Source of the DNA: Piromyces finnis
Lineage: Eukaryota > Neocallimastigomycota > Neocallimastigomycetes > Neocallimastigales > Neocallimastigaceae
Direction: 5' to 3'
NCBI GenBank assembly: GCA_002104945.1
Contig: MCFH01000079.1
Coordinates: forward strand, 124,001-188,000
DNA length: 64,000 nt
The notes under the pieces: model-generated
What the model was told of the DNA's origin: nothing
What the model saw: only the letters and a program-made list of their open reading frames with translations
The model's database searches: none
Part shown: positions 49,537 to 62,442 of the stretch, piece after piece
Layout of the letters: the number at the start of each line of letters is the position of its first letter
How positions within the stretch are numbered: the stretch's first letter is position 1
Position numbers and translations under genes: made by a program

Positions 49537-50802
49537 ATGAATTCAAATCAAAAAAGACGCTCTTTAACTTTTGCTGAAAAGTTTGAAGTAAAATTCTTTT
49601 TTAAAGCAGAAGCTCCAAGAGAAGTTGCTTTTTCTGAAACAAGCTTTACTACAGGTAGTGAAAGCTATTATGATGATGATGAATATTGGGATTTAGAAGA
49701 TTCTTACGATGAAGAAGAAGATTATTATGATAAACATCAAGATGAGGATGATTACTATACCTATCATGGTTATCAAGATTATGAAACAAATACTTATGAT
49801 GATGATGACTATTATTATTATGATGATAACTATGGATACTACAATAATAATAATAATAATGTCAATTTTTCTATTCGTTATGAAATGGATCGTTTAAATC
49901 ATCATTATCAAGATTATGAAGATAGATATGAAGAAGAAATTAGAGGTCGTAGTTACAGAGAACTTTTTAGTGGATTCAAAAAAGAAGAAGTTAGTGAGGA
50001 AAAGGCAAGTGAAAAGTCAACCACTAGAAGATTAGCTTTAGCTAAATTGGAAAAAGGTCTTTTTCGTCGTCAACAACTTCGTGATTCAGAAAGCTTTAGT
50101 GAAACAGAAGAATCAGAAGCTTCTAATTCTAATTCTGAATCTGATCCATTTGATGAACCATTATCCCTTACTTCAAATAAAGATTTTATAAAGGATCTTA
50201 AACGTGCTAATTCTCCAGTAACTATTAAAGCAACATTTACTAGGGAAATTCCTATTTCTATTCCATTGACCAATTCAAGTAGTTACAAGGTTAAAGGTCA
50301 TGAAATTTCCCAAAGCTTTGATACCTTTAATAAACGTTTACCTTTTTCAACAGATATTAATGATCGATTCAAACCTTCTTCTCTTTCAATTTTAGATGCA
50401 GATGAAAATCCATTTTCTGCTTTGGATGATACACTTTTGTCTTGTACACCATTAACCCTTCTTAATAAGACTCCTTTAGTCGTCAATTTATCTTCCACCA
50501 CCAAAGAACCTGTAAAGGATTTATTAAAATCATCATCAACATCCTCGTCAAATAAAACTAAATCATTTGATGTAAAATATATTCCTTCGCTTAATTCGAA
50601 TGATTTAGTGAAAACAATTTCAAGTAAAAGTCTTTTGTCAAATCATCATAAAACAACTCAAGATACTACTTCTATTACAAATATCTTGAGTAATTTACAC
50701 AATAATACAAATAGTAAGGGTGCTAGTCATAAGGGAATGAAGAAAAGAGCGAGATCTTATTCTTCTCCTTCATCCTTACAACAATTATTACCATGCTATT
50801 AA
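49537..50802 (+). CDS. Acidic Tyr/Asp-rich, Ser-rich disordered protein, 421 aa, intronless
   Basis: A single 421-codon frame from the ATG at 49537, following a long A/T-rich leader. The N-terminal block RRSLTFAEKFEVKFFFKAEA is the most ordered part. Its basic-x-hydrophobic-x-Phe start (RSLTF) and spaced Val/Phe pattern resemble the RVxF-type docking segment of fungal protein phosphatase 1 targeting subunits, but the Leu is not canonical. Residues about 45-115 form a strikingly acidic Tyr/Asp/Glu tract (DDDDYYYYDDNYGYYNNNNN). A Lys/Arg/Glu region (about 145-185) and a long Ser/Thr-rich tail ending KKRARSYSSPSSLQQLLPCY follow. There is no signal peptide, membrane segment or catalytic domain. 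I do not recognise a named family; a phosphatase-binding or stress-regulatory role is only a suggestion. Confidence 0.8.
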   Translation: MNSNQKRRSLTFAEKFEVKFFFKAEAPREVAFSETSFTTGSESYYDDDEYWDLEDSYDEEEDYYDKHQDEDDYYTYHGYQDYETNTYDDDDYYYYDDNYGYYNNNNNNVNFSIRYEMDRLNHHYQDYEDRYEEEIRGRSYRELFSGFKKEEVSEEKASEKSTTRRLALAKLEKGLFRRQQLRDSESFSETEESEASNSNSESDPFDEPLSLTSNKDFIKDLKRANSPVTIKATFTREIPISIPLTNSSSYKVKGHEISQSFDTFNKRLPFSTDINDRFKPSSLSILDADENPFSALDDTLLSCTPLTLLNKTPLVVNLSSTTKEPVKDLLKSSSTSSSNKTKSFDVKYIPSLNSNDLVKTISSKSLLSNHHKTTQDTTSITNILSNLHNNTNSKGASHKGMKKRARSYSSPSSLQQLLPCY

Positions 50803-53800
50803 TCTATTTTTATTTACTTCCACATCGACGATAGTAGCTTTTTTTTTTTTTTAAAAAAAAAGCAAGCGCACGAAAATTTTCATTAGAATTTGAAAAAAGT
50901 TTATATTTTTATAAAAAATATTTTTATTTTTTTCATCCTTTTTTTATTTTCTTTTTTTGTAAATATTTATTTGTTTAAAAAGAAAAAGAAATAGTTAAAC
51001 GATAGAAAAACAAGCAAACAAAAAGCAAGTCTTTAAAAAAAAGTAATTGAATTCGATACGTTAAAGAGTTTGATATTCTTTATTAGAATTCAATAGTAGA
51101 TATCAATTTTTATTTTATTTTTAGTAACATTCAACCCCATTTGTATATATATATACTAATATTAATAATTATTCTAATAAATCCTATTAACAACAAAAAA
51201 AAATCATAAAGATAATTTTATTTTTTTTTTTTTAAAATGAATTTTATCCACACTAGATGATTTTTTTTTATAACGCTACATCAATATACATATACATGTA
51301 TATAGTATTCATTGGAATGAGGAAAAAAAAAAAAAAGCGTAGACGAAAAACATTATCAACTATATTCATTAATCTAAAAATAAATAATGAAAAAAAAAAA
51401 AGAAAGACCAAAAAATCAAAAAAATAATGAAAAAGAAATAAAAATTGAATGGAAATTTTTTTAAAAGAAAAAATGTTAAGCTTAAGGAACCCCCAAAAAG
51501 GATATCAATTAATAATATAAAATTGGATGAAATTTTGGAAAAGAACGAAAACATCAAAATTCTGGAAATTTTAATGGATAAAAATTAAGTTTTGGGGAGT
51601 AAAATGGTATCGAAGAAGAAGAACATTACAATCATTTAAGTAAAATGTTTTTTTTTTTTTTTTTTATAAAATTTCTAATTACAATTCAACATAAATTTTA
51701 TTATATATAAAAAAAAAAAATATTAAAATTTTAGAAATAAATGTAGGAGTATTATAACTATAAAAATTGAAGTATCATAAAAAAGAAAAGTGCATCACTT
51801 TTAAAAAGATAATTCATTTTTATTTTATATACTAATTTATTTTTAAATATTATTATTATTTTTTTTTTTTTTTTAATTTTCATTGATTTTTATAATTATT
51901 TTTCTTTCTTTTTTTTTATCTTTTTGAAAACAATCAAAAGGATAAAATACTTTTTTTTTTTATTACTTTATCTCTGGTAGAATTAAGTATTCAATAGCCA
52001 TTAGCCATTTATTTTATTTTATTTTATTTTTTTTTTATTTTATTAAAAAAAATTCAAATATTTTTTAATTATTTAGCATTATAAAACTATTTTTCTTTTA
52101 TATTTTTATTCATATTATAGTAAATAGACCATACATATATATATATATTTATTTAAATTATTAATAATAAAACAAATTATTTTTATCAAAGAAATTAATA
52201 ATAAAAAAGCAAACAAATTTTAAAGGTAAAAAGAAAAAAAAAAAAAAAAAAAAGCAGAAGAAAAAGGAAAAGAGGAAAAGAAAAAAAGAGTTAAAATCTT
52301 AATTCTATTTTCCCCTTTTTCTTCCAATTTTTATTTTTAATTTTAGTATAGTTGAAGAATTTCTCAAAGAAATGTAGAATAAGAAATTAATATTTAGTTT
52401 TTTTTTTTATAAAAAAAAAAGAAAACACCAAAAGTCAAGAAAGATCATCAGAGTATATGAAAAACTAAAACAAAAGCAACCTATTTAGATTAAAAAATGA
52501 AATAAGAATTGTAAAAATAGAAACCCTAATATCAATAACAATGAAAAAAAAAAAAAAAAAAAACAAACCCTTTTCATCCAATGAAAAAAAAAAAACAAAC
52601 AAATAAAAATAAAGATTGGATTTTTACACCTAGAAGAAAGAAAGAAAAAAAAAATATAAAAAATATATGAAAGATTTTAAAAAATATATATTTTTTTTTG
52701 TTTTAAAAGAATAAATATAAAAAATATCAAATAAAAATATATATATAAAACGAAAAAGAAGAAAGAACCAAAACCCCAAACCTATATAAGAGAAACAAAC
52801 AAACAAAACAAACAAACAAACAAACAAAAAAAGAAACACAATGAAAACAAATAACCAAAGAAAGAAAAAAAAAATTGACTATATTCATTTAGTATTATTT
52901 CATTTTATTATTATTAGTGATAGTATTGATTATTTTTAATAGAAACCTTGATGATACCTAGAAAAAAAAAAAAAACATATTGAAAGAGAAACAAACAAGC
53001 AAAAAAAATGTGGAATCATAGTAGTGAAAAAAAAAAAAAAAACAATATAAAATGGATAAAATGGAGAATAATAATATTTTGGAGAATAATAAATATTAGT
53101 ATGAAAGAAAAAAAAAAAAAAAGAAATTAAATTTAACCCCAATTATATATATATTTTTTTTCTTTCATAATTAATTGTTTATTTGTGGAAAGTGGAAAGT
53201 GGAAAGAAAGGAAAAACTCTGGAAAAATTGGAAAATGTTGGAAAAAGTTAGAGAATGGGTGAATTAATGATAGTTTAGAGGAATGAAATATTAAAATTGA
53301 GGAAAAAGTTTGAAAAGTATTAGAATGATGATAATAATAAAAATATTGGAAATAAACGAGTGGAAAAAAAAAAAGAGAGGAAGAGGAATGTTTTTTTATA
53401 AAAAGAAAAATTAAAAAAAAAAAAAAAAAGTAGAAGGATAATGATAATGGGAATATTCTTTTTTTTTTTTTTTTTTAAATAATAATAATGAATGAAAATT
53501 AAAAAAAAAAAAAAAAAAGATGGGTAAAAATAAATTTAAATCAATATTAAAAAAGAAAGAAAAAAATTCTTACATAAAATTAAAGATTTTAATAGGTAAG
53601 AAGGAAAAAACTTTCTTTTACTACCTATTTATTTTCCTATATTTTTTTTTTTTTTTTTTTTTTTTTTATTTATTTATTATTATTATACGTTTTTTTTTAT
53701 TTTTTCTTTTTTCATCATTATTATTTGAAAAATAATTTTTTAATATAGAATAAAACAAAAAGAAGAAAAAAGCAAATGGGAAAAAAAAAGTTGGATTGAT

Positions 53801-56429
53801 AAAATAAAAGATAATAATAATAAAAAAAAGTCAAACATAAAGGAATAAAAGTAAAAAAAAAAAGAAAGAAAAATAAAATAAAAATTAAAAAATCAAAATA
53901 ATATATAATATATACATGGAAAGATAAAAGTTATAAGAATTATTATATATATTTATATATATAATGGGATTGAACTTTATATTTATTCAGTAAATATTAA
54001 TATGAATGACGACAATGACAACCATAACAATCATAACAATAATAATAACAATAAATAAGAAACATATTACTAAAAATAAAATAAATAATAAAAAAAAAAA
54101 GAATAAAAACGACAAAATAAAAACAAAAAATCAAAAGTAAAAATGAACAAACAAACAAAAAAAAAAACAAAAGTTAAACAATTAAATATTAAAAAAAAAA
54201 AAAAAGAAAATAAAAAAAAAAAAGGATTTCAAATTCAAATTTAAAATTTTCTAAACAAACCAAACGAACAAAAAACAAAAAGTAAAAAATTAAAAAAAAA
54301 AAAAAAAAGATATATATATATATACCCAAATTTCGAAAAAAAAAAGAAAAAAAAATATAATTCAACAAAAACAATATTTTTTAAATTTTTTTTTTTTTTT
54401 TTAATTATCACTACTATTATTATATTGATTAGTTTTATGATTAGTTTTTTTTTTTATTTATTTTTATTTTTATTCATTTTTATTTTTTAATGTATATATA
54501 TTTGTAAAATTATGTAAATATTTTTTTTTATATATAGTTTTAAAAACCTTTGTAATTTTTTTTTTTTAAATATTAAAAAGAAAAAAAGAATTTGTCTTGT
54601 AGTAGTAGTATCCTATTAAATATTGTATATATGTATATAAGTTGATTAGAAAAAAAAAAAAAAAAAAAAGAAATTGTAAATAATTTAAAACACCTCAAAA
54701 AAAAAAAATTTTTTTTTCTAACATTTAAAATAAAGTAACAAAAAAAAAAAAAAAAAAAAAAAAAAATAAAAAATAAAAAAAATTAAAACAAATAAATATT
54801 ATATATAGTATATAAGCTATCACTCTATTTTAGAGAATCATTGCACGCATGAATAAATTAATGTTTATATTTATGAAATGAAAACGTTTTTGATTCAATA
54901 AGTTAAAAAAAGGGCTCCACCTTAACCTAGACAATAGATACTTTATTACTAACCATAAAATACATCTTTGATAGAACGTATATTTTTTAATTATCCCATA
55001 ATAAATATCGGATAAAGAATCCATAATGTAATTCTTAAAGCAACATTTGTAAAGACTAATAAGTCTAAAATCTTTTTTTTTTTTTGTAATATCTTTTAGT
55101 CTTTTTTTAATAAAACATTTTTTTTTATGCAATAAAATGTAGGATTCTTTAACCCCCTCTCCTCCAAAAAAAAAAAAGAAATATTGGTATGAAAGAAATT
55201 TGATGATGTCGACCTGCCGTTTGGCTGACCGGACTAGTTCTTTTTAAGTATAATATAATATATTTGATTTTAATTTAATTTTTTTTTTTCTACATATAAA
55301 AAATTTTTTTTTTATTTGTTGTTAAAACAATATAAATGCTGCTTGTAAAGAAGAAGAAGGAAGAAATGGTGGTGGTAATCCTTATTTATTTATTTATTAT
55401 TTTTTTTCTGAAAAAGTTTATACAAACTAAATATTCCTTTTTCTATACCAAATCATTATTTTTATTACTCTGGATGAAGAATCGTTAGAGAAGTCCTCTA
55501 TAAAATTAGCTTTAAGGAATAGAGGAAATTGAAATTACAAAATTTATTTTTATTGGGAAGTAAGTCACGGAAATATCATAGAAAATTTTTTTTTTTTTTT
55601 TTAACTTGGAATATAGAAAGAGGAAGGAGGGAAGGAAGAACCAGAAGGATTAATGAAAAAAAAAAACTTTTAAAAAGTGAATAATAGATAACAGTTTTTA
55701 TCCTATAATTTTTTTTTATGTATAGGTTTGATATGTAAACAAAATAAAAAATTAAGAATTAACTAAAAAAAAAAAAAATAAAATAAAAATAATTTATCGC
55801 AATAAGAAAAAAATAAAACTTTTTTTTTTTAAAATTGAAGAAGTAATTACCGAAATGCCAAAAATAGTTGAGGGTTTACCTCATTAGAGGGGGAAAATGA
55901 AAATTTATTAAAAATTAAAATGAGTTTAATACTTGTAGATCGTCTATTGAATAAATAATACAATAAATAAATGGATGAAAATAATAATAATAATTGGTAA
56001 AAAGAACCCATAACATAATATTTTTTTTTTTAAAATTTTAATAGATCATTTTATTTCTTATTTCTTAAAAAAAAATAATAGATTTTATAAATTAACTTGA
56101 AAATATTTATTTATCATGGATAGATAGATTTAATAATTATAAAAAAAAATGAAAAGAAAAAAAAAATAATTTTAATGTTTTTTTTTTTTTTTTTCATTTG
56201 TTAAAAAAAATAATTTTTTAAAAATTATCTATAATTCAACTATTCATAAATAAAAATGTTATTAATAATTAGGATTAAAAAAAAAAAAGAGAAAGGATAT
56301 ATAATTTTCTCTTTAAAAAAATATTATTCTTTAATATACTACTTTATATTAAAAATAAAAGAAAATAAAAAAAAAAATTTTTTTTTCTATTGTTGTCATT
56401 GGTAAAAGTCTTTTTTTTTCGATTTAGGA
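50803..56429. other. 5.6-kb region without a supportable gene
   Basis: Long A and T runs dominate. Apparent frames are low-complexity Lys/Phe/Ile strings. One less homopolymeric patch (54830-55250) is listed separately. Nothing else is supportable. Confidence 0.5.
54830..55250. other. Higher-complexity island of unknown nature, ending in a GC-rich patch
   Basis: About 420 bp differ from the flanking poly-A/T DNA, with few homopolymers and mixed composition (GGGCTCCACCTTAACCTAGA near 54915). They end in a GC-rich 35-bp patch at 55207-55241 (GTCGACCTGCCGTTTGGCTG, then ACCGGACTAG). A minus-strand 100-codon frame covers part of it, with no recognisable domain. It could be a remnant of a transposable element or a gene. 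Confidence 0.3.
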
Positions 56430-58232
56430 TTAAACATTACATTTACCAAATTCAGATTGACATCCTGTGGAACAATAAGAAGAAGTAGTACCACAATATC
56501 CCTTCTTACTACAACATTGACCGCTTGGACAGGATCCCCATTCAGAACCACATTTACCTTCAGTACATTTTCCATAATTCTTTTGACAGCCAAGATTAGC
56601 AGAACAGTAGGCACCACTGGTACCACAGTATCCCTTCTTACTACAACATTGACCGCTTGGACAGGATCCCCATTCAGAACCACATTTACCTTCAGTACAT
56701 TTTCCATATTCCTTTTGACAGCCAAGATTAGCAGAACAGTAGGCACCACTGGTACCACAGTATCCCTTCTTACTACAACATTGACCGCTTGGACAGGATC
56801 CCCATCCAGAACCACATTTACCTTCAGTACATTTTCCATATTCCTTTTGACAGCCAAGATTAGCAGAACAGTAGGCACCACTGGTACCACAGTATCCCTT
56901 CTTACTACAACATTGACCGTTTGGACAGGATCCCCATCCAGAACCACATTTACCTTCAGTACATTTTCCATATTCCTTTTGACAGCCAAGATTAGCAGAA
57001 CAGTAGGCACCACTGGTACCACAGTATCCCTTCTTACTACAACATTGACCGTTTGGACAGGATCCAAAATCAATTCCATTTAGAATACCACATTTAAAGT
57101 TACATTTATTTTCATTTAAAGCGTCTTCATTACATAAACTATATGATGAAGTATTGAATATGAATATATATATAAATATATTAAATACATTATAATTTAT
57201 TTATTGATAAAAAAATAGGTTATACACGTTGAATCTATTTGTTATTGATAGTCTACACCTCATAAAATAGTATATAAAATTACTATACAAAAAAAAAAAA
57301 AAAACATTGATTTTCTTACATTTTATCAGTAGTATTAACATCTTGACAACTAAAGCAGTTATTTGATACATTTCTAATTTTTTTTTTAAAATTATTTTAT
57401 ATATATATAATTATGAATTTAATAAATTTTTTTTTAACCTATAAAGAAAAAAAAAAACTATACACTAATTTTTTTCATAGATAGACAAATAAATAAATAA
57501 AAAAAATACTAATATTTACAATTTAAGTAATTGAGTTAAATTTTTAACGGAATCTGGAATAGTTCCATCAGTTAATCTATTATTGTATAAATATCTAATA
57601 TCATTATATAAATTGTAATATATATATATAAATAAATAAATAAAAAATAAGTTTATAGATTATAAATTTAATTATAGTAATAATTAAAGAAAAAAAAAAT
57701 AGTTTTTAGTTACAAGAACTTTAAAGAAGCTAATTTTCCAATAAATTCAGGAACGGAACCAATAAAGAGATTATTATTTAATAATCTAAGTTATTTAAAA
57801 AAAAATATATATATATAGAAAGAAAGAAAGAAAGAAAGAAAGAAAAAATTTTAGAAATAATTAAAATGTGGTTTGTTCATATTAAAAATAATTTTTCTTA
57901 TCATATTGTGTATTAAAGAAAATATATAGTTACAAATTGGTTAATTTAGTTAAATTTCCAATAGAAGAAGGAAGAGTACCACTTAAATTGTTATCTTGTA
58001 AAATTCTGAAATTTTTTTTATATTTATAATAAAAATTAAAATCTTTTTTTTTTTTATGATAAAATAGTATTTATAGTTTTGTTTTATTATAGAATATAAA
58101 TGATTTTTCTTTTCTTACAATGAATCTAATTTAGTTAAATTTCCAATAGATGAAGGAATTGATCCAGTAAGCTTATTAATATTTAATTCTCTATATAAAG
58201 GTATATATAAAGAATAAATCTATTAGAAAATT

Positions 58233-58265
<33 letters not shown>

Positions 58266-59572
58266 CCATTTTTATAATGACTTTTTTAAAAAAATTATAG
58301 ATAAATTTTTTCATCTCTTACAGGATAACTAAATTTTCCAAGTTTCCAATAGATTCAGGGATATAACCAGTTAATTTATTATTACCTAAATATCTATTGA
58401 ATGAATTGGTATCATTGATAATAAAATAATTCCAAATATATATATATATATATATAATATAAAAATATTAATCATGGATTGTCCTTTTTTTTTATATTTA
58501 AAAAAAAAATATAGTTTTTTTTTATTATGAAGATTATCTTATTTACAAATTAACTAATTTTTTTAAATTTCCAATAGAAGAAGGAATTTCTCCAGTGAGA
58601 CGATTAATATTTAAATCTCTATAAGGATAGAAAAAAAATCAGTAATTAGTTTTTCCTTTGCTTAATCAAACTTTGATTATTTGTGTAAAAGTTAAAAATT
58701 ATTAAAAATTTTTTGATAGTATTACAATTCAACTAAATTTTCTAAATTTCCAATGGATTCAGGAATGGAACCAGATAAATAGTTATTACCTAAATTTCTA
58801 TAGAATTGATTTATTATATATATATATATATTTTTTTTTTTACATTTATAATAACAATAATATGAAAAAAAAGATATTATTATTATAGTACATATAAAAT
58901 ATATATATATATATTATTATTAACATGATAATAATTAGCTTTCATTACAAATTAACTAAATTTTTTAAATTTCCAATAGAAGAAGGAATTTCACCAGTTA
59001 AATCATTATCACTTAAATTTCTATATTATTTTGGTAAATAGATTATAAAAGCATTAATTTAATATAAAAACATATATATATTTTTTTTATAATAATACAT
59101 TAAATAAGAAAAAAAAAGAGACTTTACAAAATTTTTAAATTTGATAAATTTCCAATGGTAGAAGGAATACTTCCTTTTAAGGATTGGAGAGTTATTACTC
59201 TAAAAGATAGTAATAATAATAAAATATAAAAATTAATATTTTTTTTTATTTCTATAATAATAATACTAATGCTACTTCTACGACTACTACTACTACTACT
59301 ACTATCACTACTATTAATAATGCTAATAATAAAATAGGATAAAATAGGATATACTACATTTCTTCTATAGAACTCTTATCTTCTGAACATTTAATATAGG
59401 CATGCTTATTACTATATTCACAACAATCATAGTCAGCTCCTTGTCCTAATAAACTATTTATGTATTTACATTCTTCACCTACTTCTACACGTTTTAATAG
59501 TCTACCAATACTATAGCCAAATGTAGTATAGGTAACGGCTAAAAAGATACCGAATAAATTAAATAATTTCAT
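56430..59572 (-). CDS. Secreted leucine-rich-repeat protein with five CBM18 chitin-binding domains, 542 aa, 12 exons
   Basis: Minus-strand exons in order: 59572-59358, 59199-59128, 59020-58949, 58797-58726, 58618-58547, 58393-58322, 58190-58119, 58005-57934, 57785-57714, 57594-57520, 57373-57320, 57138-56430 (1629 nt, phases agree, GT-AG). The N-terminus is a signal peptide (LFNLFGIFLAVTYTTFGYS) plus a Cys-bearing cap (GEECKYINSLL, YDCCEYSNKHAYIKC). Nine LRRs of 24-25 residues follow, one per exon, of the plant-like type (LTGEIPSSIGNLKNLVNL). After a short Cys-rich linker the last exon encodes five 44-residue hevein-like CBM18 domains (CGSGWGSCPSGQCCSKKGYC, then GTSGAYCSANLGCQ). The protein should be extracellular and bind chitin or peptidoglycan-like glycans through the Cys-rich domains, with the LRRs as a recognition scaffold. 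The last exon has no Met, so simple ORF searches miss it. Confidence 0.9.
56445..57085 (-). repeat. 132-bp tandem repeat encoding CBM18 modules (five copies)
   Basis: The period is exactly 132 bp (44 codons), measured from the recurrent TTTTGACAGCC at 56581, 56713, 56845 and 56977. Inner copies differ at only a few bases (CCGTTTGG/CCGCTTGG, CATCCAGA/CATTCAGA, ATTCC/ATTCT). The two outer copies are diverged. The repeats create long artefactual open frames in other phases. Confidence 0.95.
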
Positions 59573-62442
59573 GATACTGTTTATTTTTAATTAATTTTAA
59601 TATTGAATTAATTTTCTTTTATCTGTCCTTTTCTTCTTCTTTTCAATAAAATTTTAAAAAAGTAGATATAATATATATTTTTTAAAAAAAAAGGAAAGAA
59701 AGTAATGTAATTTTTTTTTTTAAAAAATAATCTTAAATATATATACTTTTTTAAGAAATTAAACTTTAATTATACATTAATTAAATATAAATTATAGTTT
59801 ATATATATATATATATATAAAAGAAATATTAAAAATGGGTTGAACCTTTTTTTATTATTTTTATAATATATATATTTTTTCCTAAATCATCTTTTATATT
59901 TTACCTTTTTTTTTTTTTATAATATTATAAAAATACTTTTATTTTTAATCTTGACTATTATAATGATGATGGTGTGATGACCTTTTCTAAACTTTTTTTT
60001 TATATATAAAAACAAAAACTAACCGGGATCAAAAATAAAGTTTTTTTTTTGTTGGCATTTTTTGTACTACACTACTAGTCGTTAAAATAACAATAAAAAT
60101 TTATTGCATTAACCGCCATCAAATTTAATTTTTAACTTTATACGAAATGAAAATGTATTATGCACTTCTCTACCTATAGAATTAAAAAAAAAAAAAAAAA
60201 TAGTATTATTGTCATCATCATGACAATGAATAAAAAAAACTTTATTTTTGATCCCGGTTAGCATTTATCTATTTATTTATAGTTTTTAATTAAAATCAAT
60301 ATTATTGGTTAGAACGGTTAAGTGGTAGATACATTTAGATAATTTCTTTAACTTTTTTTTTTTTTTTTGAATTATAAAGTCTTTTTTTATGAAAAATTAA
60401 AAAATAAAAAATAAAAACAATAATAAAAATAATAGTAATACTAGTGTTATAATAATTATATATATTAACCAATAAAAAATTTTTAATATAATAGTGTAAT
60501 TAAAAATTATGTGTTTTAAAGTACAACTAAAAAAAAAAAATGTTCAATTGTACATATATAGGTTTATTTTATAGGGTGTAGTTATGTATTGTGTTAAGTA
60601 GGTTTTAGCTATTTGATACATTTCGGATAGAATTATTTTATAATAAAAACATTTTTTAAATTATATTAATATAGTAAAATATTAACTTTTACATATATAT
60701 TTTTTCTTCATAAAGTTTAAAATTGTACGAAAAATTTTTTTTTTTTTTTAACTTAAAAAGTAAATTTAATTTATCCCATTTTATTAAAAAAAAAAAGAAA
60801 AGCAACATATTTTGAAGATTGGTATAAAACATTTTAATTTATTACAAAAAAGGCTAAAGTATCATTAATTCTATCTACATAAAACAAAGATATAATTCTT
60901 TGTATATAAAAAAAATGTAAAGGAGAATGGGTAAACTTTTTTTAATAAAAAGACTTAAATAGTATTATTTGTATAGCTAAAATATTAATTATTTTCAAAA
61001 TGAGAAAAGAGAAAATTATTACTTTTAAACCTACTGGTCTCTATACTATTTAATATTTTTTTTTAATTTTAAGGAATTAAAATAACAGAAAAAAAATCTA
61101 TAAATTATTATTACTTTTTTTTATGATATTCATATTGAAATTCTTTAATTAAGATTTTTCATAATACTATTAAAAATGGTTGAAAAAAAAAAAAAGTATA
61201 TCTTTAATTAATTTATTAGTATTATCTATCTATAGTGTATTTATTACTATTTTAGCTTTTTTTTTTTATTTAATTAAATAAATGAATGTATCTAAATATA
61301 TTAATAGCATTGTAGTAGTGAAAAATTAGAAAAAAAAAAACTATCCTTATTATAATGTAAAAAATACTTTAATTTTTTTTTATAAAGAATACTTTTTCTA
61401 AATACACACATACATACATACACATAGAGTATTGGTATTATCCTTGTTACTATTATTTTCTTTTTTTTTTTTTAAAAAAAGAAATATCTACCAAAAATTC
61501 AACCAATATTTTTTGTCTACATTTTTTTTTTACTTTTTAATTAAAAAAAAAAAAAAAAAAAAAGCTTTTTTAACTTTTTTAATTAAAATAAAATATTTAT
61601 ATAAAAAAAAAAAAAACGTAGTGATTAAGTTGAAAATGGGGGTAGATGATCCATACAATGTAATCTTTTTTTTTTAAATAATGTAGACAAAAAAAAAACT
61701 ATTGTAATAAAGTGAAAAAATGTCACCCACTTTATTGGTAAAAGTAAAAAAAAAAAAAAAAAACTTTTAATAATAATTCTTTTTTTTTTAATTTAAACAA
61801 TTTTATTATTTTATTTTATTATTTTTCATTTTCTTATATATAAAGGAATAATGAATAAAAAGAGTATGTGTATACTTTCACCTCTTTCACTCATTATTAT
61901 TTCATTTTCATCTTTATTATTTTAATTATTATATATATATATATATTTATAAAAAAAAAAACTTAAAGTATCTTTTTAATTTCATTATATTGAAACTATC
62001 TTAATTTTTTCTTTTTCTTTTTTCTTTTTTTTTTTATCTTATTAAATTTCTTTCTTTTTTTTTTTTTTGTTTTATGAATTCATAATCCTGATTATTTAGA
62101 GGTTATTAAAAAAAACAAATCACTTTTTTTAATATACATTTCTTTATCTTTTATTTATTATGTTGTTTAAAATAAATAAAAAAAAAAAAATAAAATAAAA
62201 TGGGCCTATGTATTCATAAATAGATATTTATATATTATATATTATTTTGTATAGGGTAATTAAAAATTTAAGAGATAAAAAAAAAAAAAGAATTGATTCA
62301 TTTTATGAACGTTCAAGGTAGAAAATGTATCAATAATTTTTCAAAGGGCTAAGAAGAAAAAAACAAAATTTATGTATAAAAATATATATATAGAAAGGTG
62401 ATAAGAATGATAAAATGATGATAATGATTTTCTTCCCTCTTA
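59573..62442. other. Intergenic, containing the MITE; otherwise homopolymer-rich
   Basis: A 2.9-kb spacer between the two minus-strand surface-protein genes. Apart from the MITE at 60022-60258, it holds A/T runs and no supportable frame. The region just after 59573 is the promoter side of the LRR-CBM18 gene. Confidence 0.55.
60022..60258. mobile_element. 237-bp MITE with 26-bp perfect terminal inverted repeats (Tc1/mariner-like)
   Basis: The left end (60022-60047) begins ACCGGGATCAAAAATAAAG and continues into Ts. The right end (60233-60258) is its exact reverse complement, ending CTTTATTTTTGATCCCGGT. Both ends are flanked by TA (60020-60021 and 60259-60260), the target-site duplication of Tc1/mariner/IS630 transposons. 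The interior is AT-rich and non-coding, with small palindromes (CACTACTAGTCG; GTCATCATCATGAC). It must be moved in trans, by a transposase not present in this window. Confidence 0.88.

Noticed and set aside
56396-57083. Long open frames on both strands (227 aa minus, 208 aa plus) over the CBM18 array
   Set aside because: They are out-of-phase shadows created by the stop-free 132-bp repeat. The true frame has regular Cys spacing, joins in phase with the upstream LRR exons and ends in a clean stop at 56430.
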